Notes: a model not told the origin generated them from the sequence alone. Counted from the stretch's first letter, positions 18,590-41,047 are shown. The stretch: 64,000 bases of DNA from Prochlorococcus marinus XMU1406 (GCF_017696055.1 NZ_JAAORG010000003.1:310001-374000), one strand, 5' to 3'. Translations and numbers: made by a program.

Positions 18590-19357
18590 TTAGTTATAAA
18601 AACCTTGCATCCCCATTGAATCTAAGGCAGTTTTTGCTTCTTCCATAACGGAAGGTTCTTTATCGAAAAGAGCTATCTTGGTACATTCATCAATGAAAAT
18701 TTCCTGAAATGAATTATTTAATTTTTCGTACAATCTACACAAAGACCAAATACAATTACTTCTCACACCAGATTCATTATCTATTTTTAAGCTTATCAAA
18801 AGTTGTTCTGCTGCTAATTGAGCGTTCTCAAAAGAAACATTTCCAATTTCAGCTAAAGAACTAGATGACCACAACCTAACTGCAGCTACATCGTTCTTCA
18901 AAGCATTTATTAATGGATTCAAAACAATTTGATTATCATAATTAGCTAAGCTCCATGCAGTCGCTCTTCTGACATAAGCATTATCGTCAGTCTCCAAAAG
19001 ACGGACAAGTTTCTCCACCGCGCTGGGACATGGATTACGACCTAAAGCATATACCACACTCATTCTTTCAACAGGACACGGTTGATCAAGTAATGGTAAC
19101 AAAAGTGGAAAAGATCTTGAATCTCTATATTCACAAAATATTCTTAAGCCCTGTATTCTCTCTTCTCTGTTACCTTTAAGCATTTTTAATGCTTCATTGC
19201 ATTCTTGAGTTATGTTTAAACCTTTTGGAAAAGAATCTTTATCAATTTGCTCTAAAGGATCTATTTCAATTTCTAACGCTAATTCTCTCGCTAAAACATC
19301 AGGATCAACAGCTATATCAACTAAGCTTTCTTTATTAGAGTCCTTATTTTTTGTCAT
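18590..19357 (-). CDS. HEAT-repeat (PBS lyase-like) protein
   Basis: The 255-residue protein contains several tandem two-helix repeats of about 30 residues from roughly residue 85 onwards, each with the 'VR..A..AL' style core seen in bilin-lyase HEAT-like repeats ('NAYVRRATAWSLANYD', 'VAAVRLWSSSSLAEIG'). The first 60 residues are acidic and probably flexible. Such repeats make scaffolds for protein contacts; in phycobilisome cyanobacteria some are bilin lyases, but Prochlorococcus has no phycobilisomes, so a lyase role is unlikely here. It follows a 48-residue membrane-peptide gene by 18 bases, in one direction with rlmN. Confidence 0.88.
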   Translation of the reverse strand: MTKNKDSNKESLVDIAVDPDVLARELALEIEIDPLEQIDKDSFPKGLNITQECNEALKMLKGNREERIQGLRIFCEYRDSRSFPLLLPLLDQPCPVERMSVVYALGRNPCPSAVEKLVRLLETDDNAYVRRATAWSLANYDNQIVLNPLINALKNDVAAVRLWSSSSLAEIGNVSFENAQLAAEQLLISLKIDNESGVRSNCIWSLCRLYEKLNNSFQEIFIDECTKIALFDKEPSVMEEAKTALDSMGMQGFYN

Positions 19358-19375
19358 TTTAAAAATAAAAAAATA

Positions 19376-19522
19376 TTAATTTATGGGAGCAGGAGACATC
19401 ATATCTCCTGGCAACCAAATTCTTGCACTAACTGCAAAAAAGGCGATCCCAAAAAGTGAGACAATAGCGAAAGGTAAGATTTTTGTCTTAATAAAACCCA
19501 AAGTTATTAAATTAATTATCAC
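19376..19522 (-). CDS. Small single-pass membrane protein of unknown function
   Basis: A 48-codon ORF fits the gap between rlmN and the HEAT-repeat gene. It starts with GTG at 19520-19522, has an AGG about eight bases upstream, and ends TAA at 19376. An in-frame TAA lies a few codons upstream, which bounds the start; a later TTG start would trim it to about 41 residues. The product is a short N-terminus, one membrane helix ('ILPFAIVSLFGIAFFAVSA'), then a Pro/Met-rich tail ('GDMMSPAPIN'). Size and shape resemble the low-molecular-weight subunits of photosynthetic or NDH-1 complexes, but I cannot match it to a named one. It is placed 18 bases before the HEAT-repeat start. Confidence 0.6.
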   Translation of the reverse strand: MIINLITLGFIKTKILPFAIVSLFGIAFFAVSARIWLPGDMMSPAPIN

Positions 19523-19570
19523 AATAATAACCTGTTTAAGAGACTTTTAAAAAATTTTTATTTGATAATA

Positions 19571-20629
<1,059 letters not shown>

Positions 20630-20646
20630 TTAGTGCAAAACTATTT

Positions 20647-20823
<177 letters not shown>

Positions 20824-20853
20824 CTAGTCGCTAAAAATGATAATAGATAGATT

Positions 20854-30225
<9,372 letters not shown>

Positions 30226-30451
30226 CCAAGAAAACCTGCGATTTTGTGAGATTTACCATTTACTTTTAATCTACTCAATATTTAGTTCTTTAACTTCCCA
30301 TTTAATATGAGATCAACCATTAAATCTCGATTTCAACAAAAATGAATTTAGAATAAATTTTATTTATTGTTGATAAATCATTAACTGTTTAAGTTAAAGT
30401 TAAAAAATTGAGAAAAATTTCCAGTAATTCCTAATATTAACAGCTGCTAGG

Positions 30452-31246
30452 TCAAATTAACAAGTCAAATTTAAACAAATCTTCAGCATTCTTAGATGAC
30501 TCTCTAGCAATTGTGATTAGTTCAGTAGATCTTAATTCTGCCATAAAATTGGCAACATTTTCAACAAATGCAGGTTCATTTCTTTTACCCCTATGAGGGA
30601 CAGGAGCTAAAAATGGCGAGTCAGTTTCAATTAGATATTTATCATTTGGGACTATTTTGGCACACTCTTGAATTTCATATGCTTTTGGGAAAGTTACTAT
30701 TCCACTAAAACTTATGTAAAATCCAAGATCCAAGAATTGCTCCATTTCTTTAGGGGTTCCTGTCCAACAATGCAGTACACCACTAGGACATTTTCCTTTT
30801 TTTGCGAGATCACTACATATCTCAATCATTTCATTTGCAGCATCTCTACAATGGATAATTACAGGTAATTGAAGCTCATATGCTAACTCCATTTGCGGAA
30901 TAAGTGCTTCAATTTGCTGATTTTTATTTTCATTTTTAAAAAAATCCAAACCTAATTCCCCAATAGCTACTACTCTTCTGTCTTCTTGTACTGATTGTCT
31001 TAAAAGAGATTTTGAGCTTTCTTCCCATTTTTTTGCTTCTAGCGGATGCAAACCAACTGAATAGTAAATTTCATTAAATTCATGAGATATTTGCTTCAAC
31101 TTTGGAATTTCTTTTAATTCACAACAAGCATGAACTAATTTTTTTACACCTTTAGAACGTAATCTTAGTACAACATCTTCAAGATCTTTTTCGAAATTTT
31201 CAAATATTAAATGACAGTGGGAGTCTATGAGTTCAATATCGCTCAT
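30452..31246 (-). CDS. tatD: TatD-family metal-dependent DNase
   Basis: TatD proteins are metal-dependent hydrolases with 3'-5' exonuclease activity on DNA, linked to repair and fragment clearance. The 264-residue sequence starts with the metal site 'DSHCHL' (His10, His12), has Glu in 'AIGELGLDFF', histidines in 'PVIIHCRDA' and 'VLHCWTG', and the closing Asp in 'ETDSPFLAP'. All ligands of the TIM-barrel are present. It is 16 bases downstream of rpsT on the same strand and upstream of rpoB, an arrangement I know from other cyanobacteria. Confidence 0.94.
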   Translation of the reverse strand: MSDIELIDSHCHLIFENFEKDLEDVVLRLRSKGVKKLVHACCELKEIPKLKQISHEFNEIYYSVGLHPLEAKKWEESSKSLLRQSVQEDRRVVAIGELGLDFFKNENKNQQIEALIPQMELAYELQLPVIIHCRDAANEMIEICSDLAKKGKCPSGVLHCWTGTPKEMEQFLDLGFYISFSGIVTFPKAYEIQECAKIVPNDKYLIETDSPFLAPVPHRGKRNEPAFVENVANFMAELRSTELITIARESSKNAEDLFKFDLLI

Positions 31247-31262
31247 TATTATGATCTGCTCT

Positions 31263-31556
31263 TTATTTTATGGTAAATGTAGTTTTTACAAAATTGTTGA
31301 TTTTCGATTTTTTATTAGCACCGTTATTCTTATGAAGAACATTTTTTTTAACTGCTTTATCAATTAAACTAAAAGCTTTATTAAGACTCGTTTTCACTAA
31401 ATTTTTATTATCCTCATTAGGATTTTTTTTATATTTTTCGCAATTCTCTAAGGTTTTTTTGGTTAAAGTCCTAACAGTAGATTTATATGACTTATTTATT
31501 AAACGATTTCTTTCGGCAATTTGTATTCTCTTTTTTGCTGATTTGTTATTGGCCAC
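31263..31556 (-). CDS. rpsT: 30S ribosomal protein S20
   Basis: S20 binds the 5' and 3' minor domains of 16S rRNA early in 30S assembly. The 97-residue protein is highly basic and helical, with the typical start 'MANNKSAKKRIQIAERN' and an internal 'NKAFSLIDKAVKKNVLHKN' that marks S20. It opens the rpsT-tatD-rpoB direction and is divergent from hisD; the 120 bases between them must contain both promoters, with a TATGAT element about 30 bases upstream of rpsT as a possible -10 box. Confidence 0.95.
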   Translation of the reverse strand: MANNKSAKKRIQIAERNRLINKSYKSTVRTLTKKTLENCEKYKKNPNEDNKNLVKTSLNKAFSLIDKAVKKNVLHKNNGANKKSKINNFVKTTFTIK

Positions 31557-31676
31557 AGAGGGTACTTAAATATTAGATTATTATCATAACAAATAAATCG
31601 ACTCCTAATCAATCATATATAATTCAGAAAGCTATTAAATTGGGTTTTGAGCCTTTCAATTTGAAAAAATAAACAT

Positions 31677-32963
31677 ATGAAGATTATAAGTAATAAAAAA
31701 GAAGCTATTGAAGAATTAAAAAGGATTTCTAGCCGAACTAATTCTGAAAACAATAATAAGATAAATACAATTGTTGAAAAAATTCTTCAAGAGGTCAAAA
31801 TCTCTGGAGATAAAGCAGTAGAAAAATATACAAAAAAATTTGATGGTTTCGACCCTTACCCTATGCAAGTGAGTGCGGATCAAATAAAAAATGCATGGGA
31901 TGAAATTGATAATAATTTGAAGCGCTCACTTGAGTTAGCTCATAAAAGAATTCATAAATTCCATGAAAAAGAAATTCCTCAATCTTTCACTATAAAAGGC
32001 GAATATGGTGATATAGTCCAAAGAAAATGGAGACCCGTTAAAAATGCAGGTATTTATATTCCTGGAGGTAGAGCTGCTTATCCCAGTACTGTATTAATGA
32101 ATGCAATACCTGCAAAAGTAGCAGGAGTTGAAGAGATTATAATGGTATCTCCTGGGAATAAAGAAGGAGAAATAAACAAAACTGTTTTAGCGGCAGCTCA
32201 CTTATCAGGGATCAATAAAGTTTTTAGAATTGGAGGAGCTCAAGCAATCGGTGCTTTAGCATTTGGCACAAATCAAATCAATAAAGTTGATGTTATTTCA
32301 GGTCCAGGAAATATATATGTCACAACTGCGAAAAAACTCATTTATGGCTCCACTGGGATTGATTCTTTAGCTGGTCCAAGTGAAATATTAATCATTGCAG
32401 ATGAAACAGCTCAAAGCACTCATATATCATCTGATCTACTAGCGCAAGCAGAACATGATCCTTTAGCTTCATCAATACTTCTAACTACATCAAAGTACCA
32501 GGCAAAAGAAGTTCTAGAAGAACTTTATAAAAAAATAGATAATCATCCAAGAAAAGAAATTTGCATGCAATCAATAAAAAATTGGGGATTAATTGTGATT
32601 TGCGAGAATTATGAATCATGTGTTGAACTAAGCAATAATTTCGCCCCTGAACACCTAGAAATTCTTACTATAGATTCAAAAAAAATTCTTGCAGGCATAG
32701 AAAATGCAGGAGCGATATTTTTAGGGAAATGGACCCCAGAAGCTGTTGGAGATTATCTTGCTGGACCGAATCATACTTTACCCACATCAGGAAATTCTAG
32801 ATTTAGCGGTTCTTTGGGGGTTGAAACTTTTATGAAAAATACTTCAATAATAGAATTTAATGAAGAAAGTCTAAAAGTTAATAGCCTTGATATTATTAAT
32901 CTTGCTAAAAGTGAGGGCTTACATAGCCACGCTAACTCAGTACAAATAAGATTTGAAGATTAG
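31677..32963 (+). CDS. hisD: Histidinol dehydrogenase
   Basis: HisD performs the last two NAD-dependent oxidations in histidine synthesis, from histidinol to histidine, with a zinc ion. The 428-residue protein contains the family signatures '[24 protein letters not shown]' in part, '[13 protein letters not shown]', 'AGPSEILI', 'AEHDPLASS' and the zinc/substrate region '[10 protein letters not shown]'. It is a single gene, not in a his operon, as is usual in cyanobacteria. Its 3' end overlaps convergent rpiA by four bases. Nothing is missing. Confidence 0.97.
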   Translation: MKIISNKKEAIEELKRISSRTNSENNNKINTIVEKILQEVKISGDKAVEKYTKKFDGFDPYPMQVSADQIKNAWDEIDNNLKRSLELAHKRIHKFHEKEIPQSFTIKGEYGDIVQRKWRPVKNAGIYIPGGRAAYPSTVLMNAIPAKVAGVEEIIMVSPGNKEGEINKTVLAAAHLSGINKVFRIGGAQAIGALAFGTNQINKVDVISGPGNIYVTTAKKLIYGSTGIDSLAGPSEILIIADETAQSTHISSDLLAQAEHDPLASSILLTTSKYQAKEVLEELYKKIDNHPRKEICMQSIKNWGLIVICENYESCVELSNNFAPEHLEILTIDSKKILAGIENAGAIFLGKWTPEAVGDYLAGPNHTLPTSGNSRFSGSLGVETFMKNTSIIEFNEESLKVNSLDIINLAKSEGLHSHANSVQIRFED

Positions 32964-33673
32964 CTAGCTCTTGAGGGCGAGTAAACAACTGGAACGTCAT
33001 TTTCAATCTTACCAACTAATACTTTGTCTGTAAGATCAACGAATAATCCATTTTCTAATACTCCTGGAATATTATTAATCTTCATTTCAATGTTTTTTGG
33101 ATTCTTAATACCATCATTAAATAAAACATCTAAGATAAGATTGCCTTGGTCAGTAACAACTGGGCCTGCTTTTTTAGTAGCCATTCTTAAAACAGAACTG
33201 CCATTCATTTCTGAAATAACTTCCTGAACTTGCTTCCAAGCATTTGGAAGTACTTCTACAGGTAAAGGAAAAGATTGATTTAGGTTTTGTACGAGTTTAG
33301 TTTCATCAACTACAATCAACAATTTATCAGCTTTAGATGCCACTAACTTTTCTCTAACATGGCATGCTCCTCCTCCTTTTATTAATTGAAATCCTGGATC
33401 AACTTCATCTGCTCCATCAATAGCTAAATCAATTTGAGATACAGAAGCTAAATCAATAAGAGGGATATCCAGTTCAAGCGCTAAAACTTCTGATTGAAAA
33501 GAAGTTGCAACACCTATTATGTTTTGAAGTTTCCCAAAACGAATTTCATCGGCGAGGCTTTTTATCATTAATGCAGCTGTAGATCCAGATCCCAATCCCA
33601 GGATCATGCCACTCTTTACTTCCTTAATTGCTGCATCAGCAACAATTTTTTTCATTTGAGTTTGTGAATCCAA
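32960..33673 (-). CDS. rpiA: Ribose-5-phosphate isomerase A
   Basis: RpiA interconverts ribulose-5-phosphate and ribose-5-phosphate in the Calvin cycle and the pentose phosphate pathway. The 237 residues include 'GLGSGSTA' (phosphate-binding loop), 'DGADEVD' with the catalytic aspartates, and '[11 protein letters not shown]' with the active-site lysine and glutamate. Length is normal. It is the last gene on the minus strand beside hisD, with the stop codons overlapping, and htrA lies upstream with a 47-base gap, so co-transcription from htrA is possible. Confidence 0.97.
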   Translation of the reverse strand: MDSQTQMKKIVADAAIKEVKSGMILGLGSGSTAALMIKSLADEIRFGKLQNIIGVATSFQSEVLALELDIPLIDLASVSQIDLAIDGADEVDPGFQLIKGGGACHVREKLVASKADKLLIVVDETKLVQNLNQSFPLPVEVLPNAWKQVQEVISEMNGSSVLRMATKKAGPVVTDQGNLILDVLFNDGIKNPKNIEMKINNIPGVLENGLFVDLTDKVLVGKIENDVPVVYSPSRAS

Positions 33674-33720
33674 AATCTTTTTCTCTAATGGTTATAGATT
33701 ATTAAATTTCAATGGGTGAT

Positions 33721-34854
<1,134 letters not shown>

Positions 34855-35015
34855 TTAACTAATTAATAGTTTTTGACTTTATTCAATAAATCTAATTGAA
34901 GAAATAAATTATTGTTGTTTTTTTGTTTACATCCATAAAATACAAATTTTTAAATTTTTCTATAGAAAAAACTTCTTTATATGTGACAATAATCTTAGAT
35001 AAATTTATAAATAAT

Positions 35016-35483
35016 TTGAATAAAGAAAACAAAAATAAACTAGAGGCTTTATTAGAAAAAGTTGCTAATGAAAGAGATTTAGAAATAGCAGATTTAAATA
35101 TACAAACTAATCAAACTCCAATTGTTATTGAAATTATTATAAAAAAAACTAATGGAGATGACATTTCCTTAGATGATTGTGCGCTATTTAATTCCCCCGC
35201 ATCTGACGAAATAGAAAAGTCAAATCTTTTAAATTGTTCATATGTGTTAGAAATTAGTAGTCAAGGGGTCAGTGATGAATTAACCTCAGAGAGAGACTTC
35301 AAAACTTTTAAGGGTTTTCCAGTTAATGTTGAGTTAAACCAAAAGAATTCAAAAATAAAATTCCTGAATGGTTTACTTTATGAAAAGTCTAATGATTATT
35401 TAGCCATTAACATTAAAGGTAGGATAAAAAAAATCCCTTTTGATGAAGTATTTAAAATTAATCTTTGTACCTTAAAAGATTAA
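35016..35483 (+). CDS. rimP: Ribosome maturation factor RimP
   Basis: RimP assists late assembly of the 30S subunit. The protein has the two-domain RimP layout: an N-terminal domain with '[17 protein letters not shown]' and '[11 protein letters not shown]', then '[20 protein letters not shown]', and a C-terminal Sm-like barrel. The frame is open back to TTG 34923 (186 residues), but family length and the first conserved helix fit a start at TTG 35016 (155 residues); GTG 34983 is also possible. No clear ribosome-binding site decides it. It is the first gene of rimP-nusA-ylxR-infB, a widely conserved translation operon. Confidence 0.88.
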   Translation: MNKENKNKLEALLEKVANERDLEIADLNIQTNQTPIVIEIIIKKTNGDDISLDDCALFNSPASDEIEKSNLLNCSYVLEISSQGVSDELTSERDFKTFKGFPVNVELNQKNSKIKFLNGLLYEKSNDYLAINIKGRIKKIPFDEVFKINLCTLKD

Positions 35484-35519
35484 TTATTTTTCAACCATTA
35501 TTCAATCTTCCCATCATAG

Positions 35520-36923
35520 ATGGCATTAGTTATTCTCCCAGGTTTAAACAATCTTATTGAAGACATTAGTGAGGAAAAAAAGCTACCTCCTAATATCGTT
35601 GAAGCAGCCTTGCGCGAAGCTTTGTTAAAGGGATATGAAAAATATAGAAAAACTTTTTACATTGGAATTAACCAAGATCCATTTGATGAAGAATACTTTA
35701 GTAATTTTGATGTTGGACTGGATCTAGATGAAGAGGGTTATAGGATATTATCTAGTAAAATTATCGTTGAAGAAGTTGAGAGCGAGGATCATCAAATATC
35801 TTTAGTAGAAGTTAAACAAGTTGCTGATGATGCTCAAATAGGTGACACAGTTGTATTAGACGTCACTCCTGAAAAAGAGGATTTTGGGCGAATGGCGGCT
35901 TCAACAACAAAGCAAGTTTTAGCACAAAAATTAAGGGATCAACAACGAAAAATGATCCAAGAAGAATTTGCCGATTTAGAGGATCCTGTTTTAACTGCAA
36001 GAGTTATCAGATTTGAAAGGCAATCAGTAATTATGGGTGTTAGTTCGGGAATCGGTAGACCTGAGGTTGAAGCAGAACTTCCCAAGAGAGATCAATTACC
36101 GAATGATAACTATAGAGCAAATGCAACTTTCAAAGTATTTTTGAAAGAAGTTAGCGAAATAGCTAGAAAAGGGCCACAACTTTTTGTGAGTAGAGCTAAT
36201 GCTGGTTTAGTTGTTTATTTATTTGAAAATGAAGTGCCAGAAATTCAAGAGGGTACAGTAAAAATTGTCGCTGTATCAAGAGAAGCGAATCCTCCTTCAA
36301 GAGCTGTTGGGCCAAGAACAAAAGTAGCTGTTGATAGCGTCGAACAAGAAGTTGACCCTGTAGGTGCCTGTATTGGAGCGAGAGGAGCAAGAATACAACA
36401 AGTAGTAAATGAATTAAGAGGAGAAAAAATTGATGTTATTAAGTGGTCATCAGACCCAATTCAGTATATTTTAAACTCTTTAAGTCCTGCGAAAGTCGAT
36501 CTAGTGAGACTTGTTGATCCAGAAGGTCAACACGCGCACGTATTAGTTCCTCCTGATCAATTGAGTCTCGCAATTGGTAGAGAAGGACAAAATGTAAGAC
36601 TTGCAGCAAGATTAACTGGTTGGAAGATAGATGTTAAAAACTCACATGAATATGATCAGGAAGCAGAAGATGCTGCAGTCTCTGAATTAATCATTCAAAG
36701 GGAAGATGAAGAGAATCTCCAGCGAGAAGCTGAGCTTAGATTAGAAGCAGAGCAAGCTGAACGTGCTGCCGAAGATGCAAGATTAAGAGAGCTTTATCCC
36801 CTTCCAGAAGATGATGATGAATATGGACAAGAAATATATGAAGAAGAGACCTTCTCTGAAAGTGATCAATTAGAGACTGTTCAAGATGGTGAAATTTCCG
36901 CCAAAGAGGAGAGAAAACGGTGA
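35520..36923 (+). CDS. nusA: Transcription termination/antitermination factor NusA
   Basis: NusA binds elongating RNA polymerase and nascent RNA, modulating pausing, termination and antitermination. The 467-residue protein shows the N-terminal polymerase-binding domain, an S1 domain (about 130-195), and KH domains with '[14 protein letters not shown]' and '[19 protein letters not shown]'. The C-terminus ends in a long acidic, Glu-rich tail instead of the acidic repeats of E. coli. It follows rimP by 36 bases and overlaps the GTG start of ylxR by four bases. Confidence 0.97.
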   Translation: MALVILPGLNNLIEDISEEKKLPPNIVEAALREALLKGYEKYRKTFYIGINQDPFDEEYFSNFDVGLDLDEEGYRILSSKIIVEEVESEDHQISLVEVKQVADDAQIGDTVVLDVTPEKEDFGRMAASTTKQVLAQKLRDQQRKMIQEEFADLEDPVLTARVIRFERQSVIMGVSSGIGRPEVEAELPKRDQLPNDNYRANATFKVFLKEVSEIARKGPQLFVSRANAGLVVYLFENEVPEIQEGTVKIVAVSREANPPSRAVGPRTKVAVDSVEQEVDPVGACIGARGARIQQVVNELRGEKIDVIKWSSDPIQYILNSLSPAKVDLVRLVDPEGQHAHVLVPPDQLSLAIGREGQNVRLAARLTGWKIDVKNSHEYDQEAEDAAVSELIIQREDEENLQREAELRLEAEQAERAAEDARLRELYPLPEDDDEYGQEIYEEETFSESDQLETVQDGEISAKEERKR

Positions 36924-37201
36924 TACGACAAATCCCTGTTATGCGTATATGCATTTCATGTAGAAAAACATATGACAGGAAACATCTTATAAAGATCACT
37001 AAAGATCATAAGCAAGGTATTTTGTTTCAAAAGGGGATGGGGCGATCAGCTTACATTTGCAAGTCAAAAAAATGTTACTCAGATTCCAAAATAAAAAAAA
37101 AGCTTCAAAAAGCTTTAAAAACATCTTTAGAACCTGAATTTATTGATATTTTTGAAAAAGAAATTACAAGCTATAATGACAATCCCAATAAGGGAATATA
37201 A
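36920..37201 (+). CDS. ylxR: YlxR/RnpM-family RNA-binding protein
   Basis: The 93-residue protein matches the YlxR family (DUF448), with 'RICISCRK' near the start and 'GRSAYICKSKKCY' in the middle, and is strongly basic. In Bacillus the homologue binds the RNase P RNA and modulates its activity; its role in cyanobacteria is not established. It starts with GTG 36920, overlapping the nusA stop by four bases; an in-frame ATG at residue 8 is an alternative. It lies between nusA and infB, its classical position. Confidence 0.93.
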   Translation: MIRQIPVMRICISCRKTYDRKHLIKITKDHKQGILFQKGMGRSAYICKSKKCYSDSKIKKKLQKALKTSLEPEFIDIFEKEITSYNDNPNKGI

Positions 37202-37249
37202 TTAAATTAAATCCTCTTTAATTTCCAAAAAGAGTACAAATCAGATTAA

Positions 37250-40200
37250 ATGACTATCAGCGATAAAATCAGAATTTACGAACTTTCCAGAGACTTAAAC
37301 CTGGAAAATAAGGATATATTGGATGCCGCTCAAAAACTTTCAATTTCAGTAAAAAGCCATAGCAGTTCAATAAGTACTGAAGAAGCAAAAAAAATAAAAA
37401 ATCTTATTACTCAAAAAAATTCAGATAAAAAAATACTTTCTATTAAGAAACCTCCAATAAAAAAAGATAATTACAAACAAAGCGAAGAAGATAAATCTTC
37501 TGTTATCTCTTCTGTGAAAGGTAATCCTCTTAAAGATACTTCAAACAAAAAGCCATTGTTGATGAAACCTCTTAAAACTGAGAGTCAAAAAATAATCTCA
37601 AATAAACCTATAAATCTCAATAAACCCACAATTACTAATAGTTCGCAATCGCAAAAAAATCATACAAATCAAAATATAAATAGTAAAATTTCACAAAATA
37701 TCAATCAAGATAAAAAAACTTTTCGAAATAACACAATCCCACCTGTAAAAAGTCCTGCAAAACCTCCTATTCAACTAATTGCGAAGCCTAAAAATATTAA
37801 TAATAATATAAAATCTAATGATTCTTCCAAGAAGAACATCTCCAGTTCAGAAGAAAAAAGACAAATATCAAACAAAAGTGACCAATATTTGAACAAATCA
37901 AAAACAAAAAATATTAATAACAGAATGTCTCGCCCTGAGCTCGTAGGAGCTCCAATAAGAAGAGAGGGACCCAATCAGCAAAATAATAAGCAAAACATTT
38001 CTTTTAAACAAACTCTCCCCAAGGGGCCTGGTATGCCCAATAGGCCTGGATTAAGAAACAAACAATCAGATCAAGGCAGACCTGGATCTTTTAATAGACA
38101 AGCAAATACTACAAATAGGCCTGGTGCTCCCAACAGACCTGGCATGCCCAATAGGCCTGGATTAAGAAACAAACAATCAGATCAAGGCAGGCCTGGATCT
38201 TTTAATAGACAAGCAAATACTACAAATAGGCCTGGTGCTCCCAATAGACCTGGCATGCCCAATAGACCTGGCATGCCCAATAGACCTGGCATGCCCAATA
38301 GGCCTGGGCCCAGATTCAATGGTCAAAAGTCACCTGGGATTAGAAAGCCAGTATCACCTAATGAACTTTTACAACTTCAAAAAACTAACAAATCTGAGAA
38401 TGACAAAAAATTAATAAATAATAAAGAAAAACAAAATATTGAGACAACGAAACAAAAGGCGAAAGCTCCTAATAATCGTCCACATACAGCCCCTAATTCA
38501 AAAAAAACACCCAATAGAACATTTTCAAATAATTCTAAAAAATCAGGAAGGACAGACTGGGACGATAGCGCAAAACTTGAAGCATTAAGAAGCAAAAATC
38601 CCCAAAAACAAAGACAGAAAGTTCATATTATCGGTGAGAATGATGATTCATTAACATCTGAAACCAGTGGATATTCAGGCGAAAAAATTTCAATCTTATC
38701 AGCTAGTTTGGCGCGTCCAAAGAAAGACAAGTCTGATGAATCCAAATCTCAAAAAACTATAAAGCAATTTAAGAAGAAGAAAAAAGAGAGTACTAGGCAA
38801 AGACAGAAAAGAAGAGCTATGGAGTTAAAGGCTGCTAAAGAAGCTAAACAAATAAGACCTGAAATGATAATCGTACCCGAAGATAATTTAACAGTTCAAG
38901 AATTAGCTGATAAATTGAGTCTTGAAAGTTCTGAGATAATCAAATCACTTTTTTTTAAAGGAATAACTGCAACTGTTACTCAATCACTCGACTTAGCAAC
39001 TATTGAAACAGTAGCAGAAGAATTTGGAGTACCTGTTTTGCAAGATGATATCCAAGAAGCCGCTGAGAAAACAGTAAATATGATTGAATCTGAAGATATT
39101 GATAATTTAATAAGAAGACCACCTGTTATTACAGTTATGGGGCATGTAGATCATGGAAAAACAAGTCTTCTAGATTCCATTAGAGAATCAAGAGTAGCTT
39201 CGGGGGAAGCAGGCGGCATCACTCAACACATAGGAGCTTATCAAGTTGAATTTGAACATGAATCTAAAAAGAAAAAATTAACTTTTCTTGATACCCCTGG
39301 TCATGAAGCCTTCACTGCAATGAGAGCAAGGGGCACAAAGGTTACAGATGTTGCTGTTCTTGTAGTTGCTGCAGATGATGGTTGCAGACCTCAAACACTT
39401 GAGGCTATCAGTCATGCAAGAGCAGCAAAAGTGCCAATTGTAGTTGCAATAAATAAAATTGACAAAGAAGGGGCATCTCCAGACAGAGTAAAGCAGGAAC
39501 TATCAGAAAAAGATTTAATTGCCGAAGATTGGGGAGGAGATACAGTGATGGTTCCAGTAAGTGCTATCAAAAAACAAAACATTGAGAAATTGCTCGAAAT
39601 GATTTTATTAGTTTCCGAGGTAGAAGATCTGCAAGCTAACCCTGATAGATTTGCAAAAGGGACTGTAATTGAAGCCCACCTGGACAAAGCTAAAGGGCCT
39701 GTGGCTACTTTGTTAGTGCAAAATGGTACCTTAAAATCTGGAGATGTTTTAGCTGCGGGTTCAGTCCTCGGAAAAATTAGAGCAATGGTTGATGAACATG
39801 GCAATAGAATCAAAGAAGCAGGACCATCATTCCCGGTAGAAGCGCTAGGATTCAGTGAAGTTCCCACAGCAGGAGATGAATTCGAAGTCTACCCTGATGA
39901 AAAAACTGCTCGTTCCATTGTAGGAGAAAGGGCAACAGATGCTAGGGCCACAAAATTAGCTCAGCAAATGGCGTCTAGGAGAGTCAGCTTATCATCCTTA
40001 TCAACTCAAGCAAATGATGGGGAACTAAAAGAGTTAAACTTAATTCTCAAAGCTGATGTGCAAGGTAGTGTTGAAGCGATATTAGGATCACTCGAACAAT
40101 TACCTAAAAATGAAGTTCAAGTCAGAGTTCTACTCTCTGCTCCTGGAGAAATAACTGAGACAGATATAGATCTCGCTGCCGCATCTGGGTCAGTAATCAT

Positions 40201-40642
40201 TGGATTTAACACCTCATTGGCATCTGGGGCAAAGCGAGCAGCTGATGCAAATGACGTTGATATAAGAGAATATGAAGTAATCTATAAACTCTTAGAAGAT
40301 ATCCAGTTGGCAATGGAAGGGCTACTTGAACCTGATCTGGTTGAAGAATCTTTAGGAAAAGCCGAAGTTCGAGCAACTTTCTCTGTTGGTAAGGGAGCTA
40401 TAGCAGGCTGTTATATACAAACTGGTAAATTACAACGGAATTGTTCGCTTAGAGTTATTCGATCAGATAAAGTAATTTTTGAAGGTATTTTAGACTCACT
40501 AAAAAGGTCTAAAGATGATGTAAAAGAAGTAAATACAGGTTTTGAATGTGGAGTTGGTTGCGATAAATTCTCTTCTTGGATTGATGGAGACATAATCGAA
40601 GCATTCAAATTTGTCACCAAAAAGAGGACACTTACTCAATAA
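37250..40642 (+). CDS. infB: Translation initiation factor IF-2
   Basis: IF-2 is the GTPase that brings initiator fMet-tRNA to the 30S subunit and promotes subunit joining. The 1130-residue protein has a long, disordered N-terminal half rich in Lys, Asn, Pro and Arg, then the G domain with 'GHVDHGKT' at 631-638, 'DTPGHEAF' and 'NKID', followed by domains II-IV. The N-terminal half includes tandem repeats (two 37-residue units and GMPNRP hexapeptides; see repeats). Long N-termini are usual in cyanobacterial IF-2, but near-identical DNA repeats suggest recent duplication. It is the last gene of the rimP operon. Confidence 0.98.
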   Translation: MTISDKIRIYELSRDLNLENKDILDAAQKLSISVKSHSSSISTEEAKKIKNLITQKNSDKKILSIKKPPIKKDNYKQSEEDKSSVISSVKGNPLKDTSNKKPLLMKPLKTESQKIISNKPINLNKPTITNSSQSQKNHTNQNINSKISQNINQDKKTFRNNTIPPVKSPAKPPIQLIAKPKNINNNIKSNDSSKKNISSSEEKRQISNKSDQYLNKSKTKNINNRMSRPELVGAPIRREGPNQQNNKQNISFKQTLPKGPGMPNRPGLRNKQSDQGRPGSFNRQANTTNRPGAPNRPGMPNRPGLRNKQSDQGRPGSFNRQANTTNRPGAPNRPGMPNRPGMPNRPGMPNRPGPRFNGQKSPGIRKPVSPNELLQLQKTNKSENDKKLINNKEKQNIETTKQKAKAPNNRPHTAPNSKKTPNRTFSNNSKKSGRTDWDDSAKLEALRSKNPQKQRQKVHIIGENDDSLTSETSGYSGEKISILSASLARPKKDKSDESKSQKTIKQFKKKKKESTRQRQKRRAMELKAAKEAKQIRPEMIIVPEDNLTVQELADKLSLESSEIIKSLFFKGITATVTQSLDLATIETVAEEFGVPVLQDDIQEAAEKTVNMIESEDIDNLIRRPPVITVMGHVDHGKTSLLDSIRESRVASGEAGGITQHIGAYQVEFEHESKKKKLTFLDTPGHEAFTAMRARGTKVTDVAVLVVAADDGCRPQTLEAISHARAAKVPIVVAINKIDKEGASPDRVKQELSEKDLIAEDWGGDTVMVPVSAIKKQNIEKLLEMILLVSEVEDLQANPDRFAKGTVIEAHLDKAKGPVATLLVQNGTLKSGDVLAAGSVLGKIRAMVDEHGNRIKEAGPSFPVEALGFSEVPTAGDEFEVYPDEKTARSIVGERATDARATKLAQQMASRRVSLSSLSTQANDGELKELNLILKADVQGSVEAILGSLEQLPKNEVQVRVLLSAPGEITETDIDLAAASGSVIIGFNTSLASGAKRAADANDVDIREYEVIYKLLEDIQLAMEGLLEPDLVEESLGKAEVRATFSVGKGAIAGCYIQTGKLQRNCSLRVIRSDKVIFEGILDSLKRSKDDVKEVNTGFECGVGCDKFSSWIDGDIIEAFKFVTKKRTLTQ
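38030..38251 (+). repeat. Two 111-bp tandem repeats inside infB
   Basis: Positions 38030-38140 and 38141-38251 are almost identical at DNA level, differing at a few third or silent positions. Each encodes a 37-residue unit rich in Arg, Pro, Gly and Asn that begins '[12 protein letters not shown]'. The unit length is a multiple of three, so copy number changes keep the frame. Confidence 0.95.
38252..38305 (+). repeat. Three 18-bp tandem repeats inside infB (GMPNRP)
   Basis: Directly after the 111-bp repeats come three 18-bp units at 38252, 38270 and 38288, each encoding Gly-Met-Pro-Asn-Arg-Pro. The first two are identical and the third differs by one silent base. The same hexapeptide begins each 37-residue unit, so the short array could have arisen from it by slippage. 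Confidence 0.95.
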
Positions 40643-40658
40643 TAAAATATTAAACTTA

Positions 40659-40895
40659 TCAATCCTTATTCCTATCAAAGAACAATAAGGTGGGGAAAAG
40701 TATACAAGCACCAAATTGTATAAACAGATTATTTTGCTGTAATTCACCACCACTCGCAATTTTGGAAAGCATTATTAAGAGACCTAAAAATGCTGAACCA
40801 CTAAAAGCTATCCACAATATTCTCCTTAACCCCTTGAAGGGAGACTGGGACTCTTTCAATAATTTCCTTTTTAATTCAGGATCTATTTTTGACAT
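40659..40895 (-). CDS. DUF3493-family small membrane protein
   Basis: The 78-residue protein has a charged N-terminus with 'SPFKGLRRILW', then two hydrophobic segments (about 28-45 and 55-71). The 'GLRR' motif before the first membrane segment is what I associate with DUF3493, the family that includes the plant LOW PSII ACCUMULATION 1 / Rep27 proteins of photosystem II assembly. Bacterial members are short like this one. A role in photosystem biogenesis is inference from that relation. It is convergent with infB and divergent from tRNA-Thr. Confidence 0.7.
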   Translation of the reverse strand: MSKIDPELKRKLLKESQSPFKGLRRILWIAFSGSAFLGLLIMLSKIASGGELQQNNLFIQFGACILFPTLLFFDRNKD

Positions 40896-40950
40896 TTATA
40901 AACTAAATTATAAAATTAATTTTATATGAAAATATCAATATTACAGTATT

Positions 40951-41022
40951 GCCGATATAGCTCAGCGGTAGAGCAACTGTCTCGTAAACAGTAGGTCGTT
41001 GGTTCAATTCCAATTATCGGCA
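40951..41022 (+). tRNA. trnT-CGU: tRNA-Thr (anticodon CGU)
   Basis: The 72 bases fold into a full cloverleaf: acceptor GCCGATA/TATCGGC with discriminator A, D-arm GCTC/GAGC, anticodon stem ACTGT/ACAGT with loop CTCGTAA giving anticodon CGT, and T-arm GTTGG/CCAAT with TTCAATT loop. CGU reads ACG threonine codons. CCA is not encoded. A glycosyltransferase gene begins 25 bases downstream; tRNA genes are common anchor points of variable regions in picocyanobacteria. Confidence 0.96.
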
Positions 41023-41047
41023 TTTTAAAAGCAAATTAAATTCAACA

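Noticed and set aside
39412-39867. 151-codon antisense ORF inside infB
   Set aside because: It lies entirely opposite the conserved G domain of infB and its Ser/Thr/Pro-rich product is typical of a shadow frame.
40663-40689. Inverted repeat CCTTATT/AATAAGG after infB as terminator
   Set aside because: Only seven base pairs with a 13-base loop and no T-tract, and it lies inside the DUF3493 coding region.
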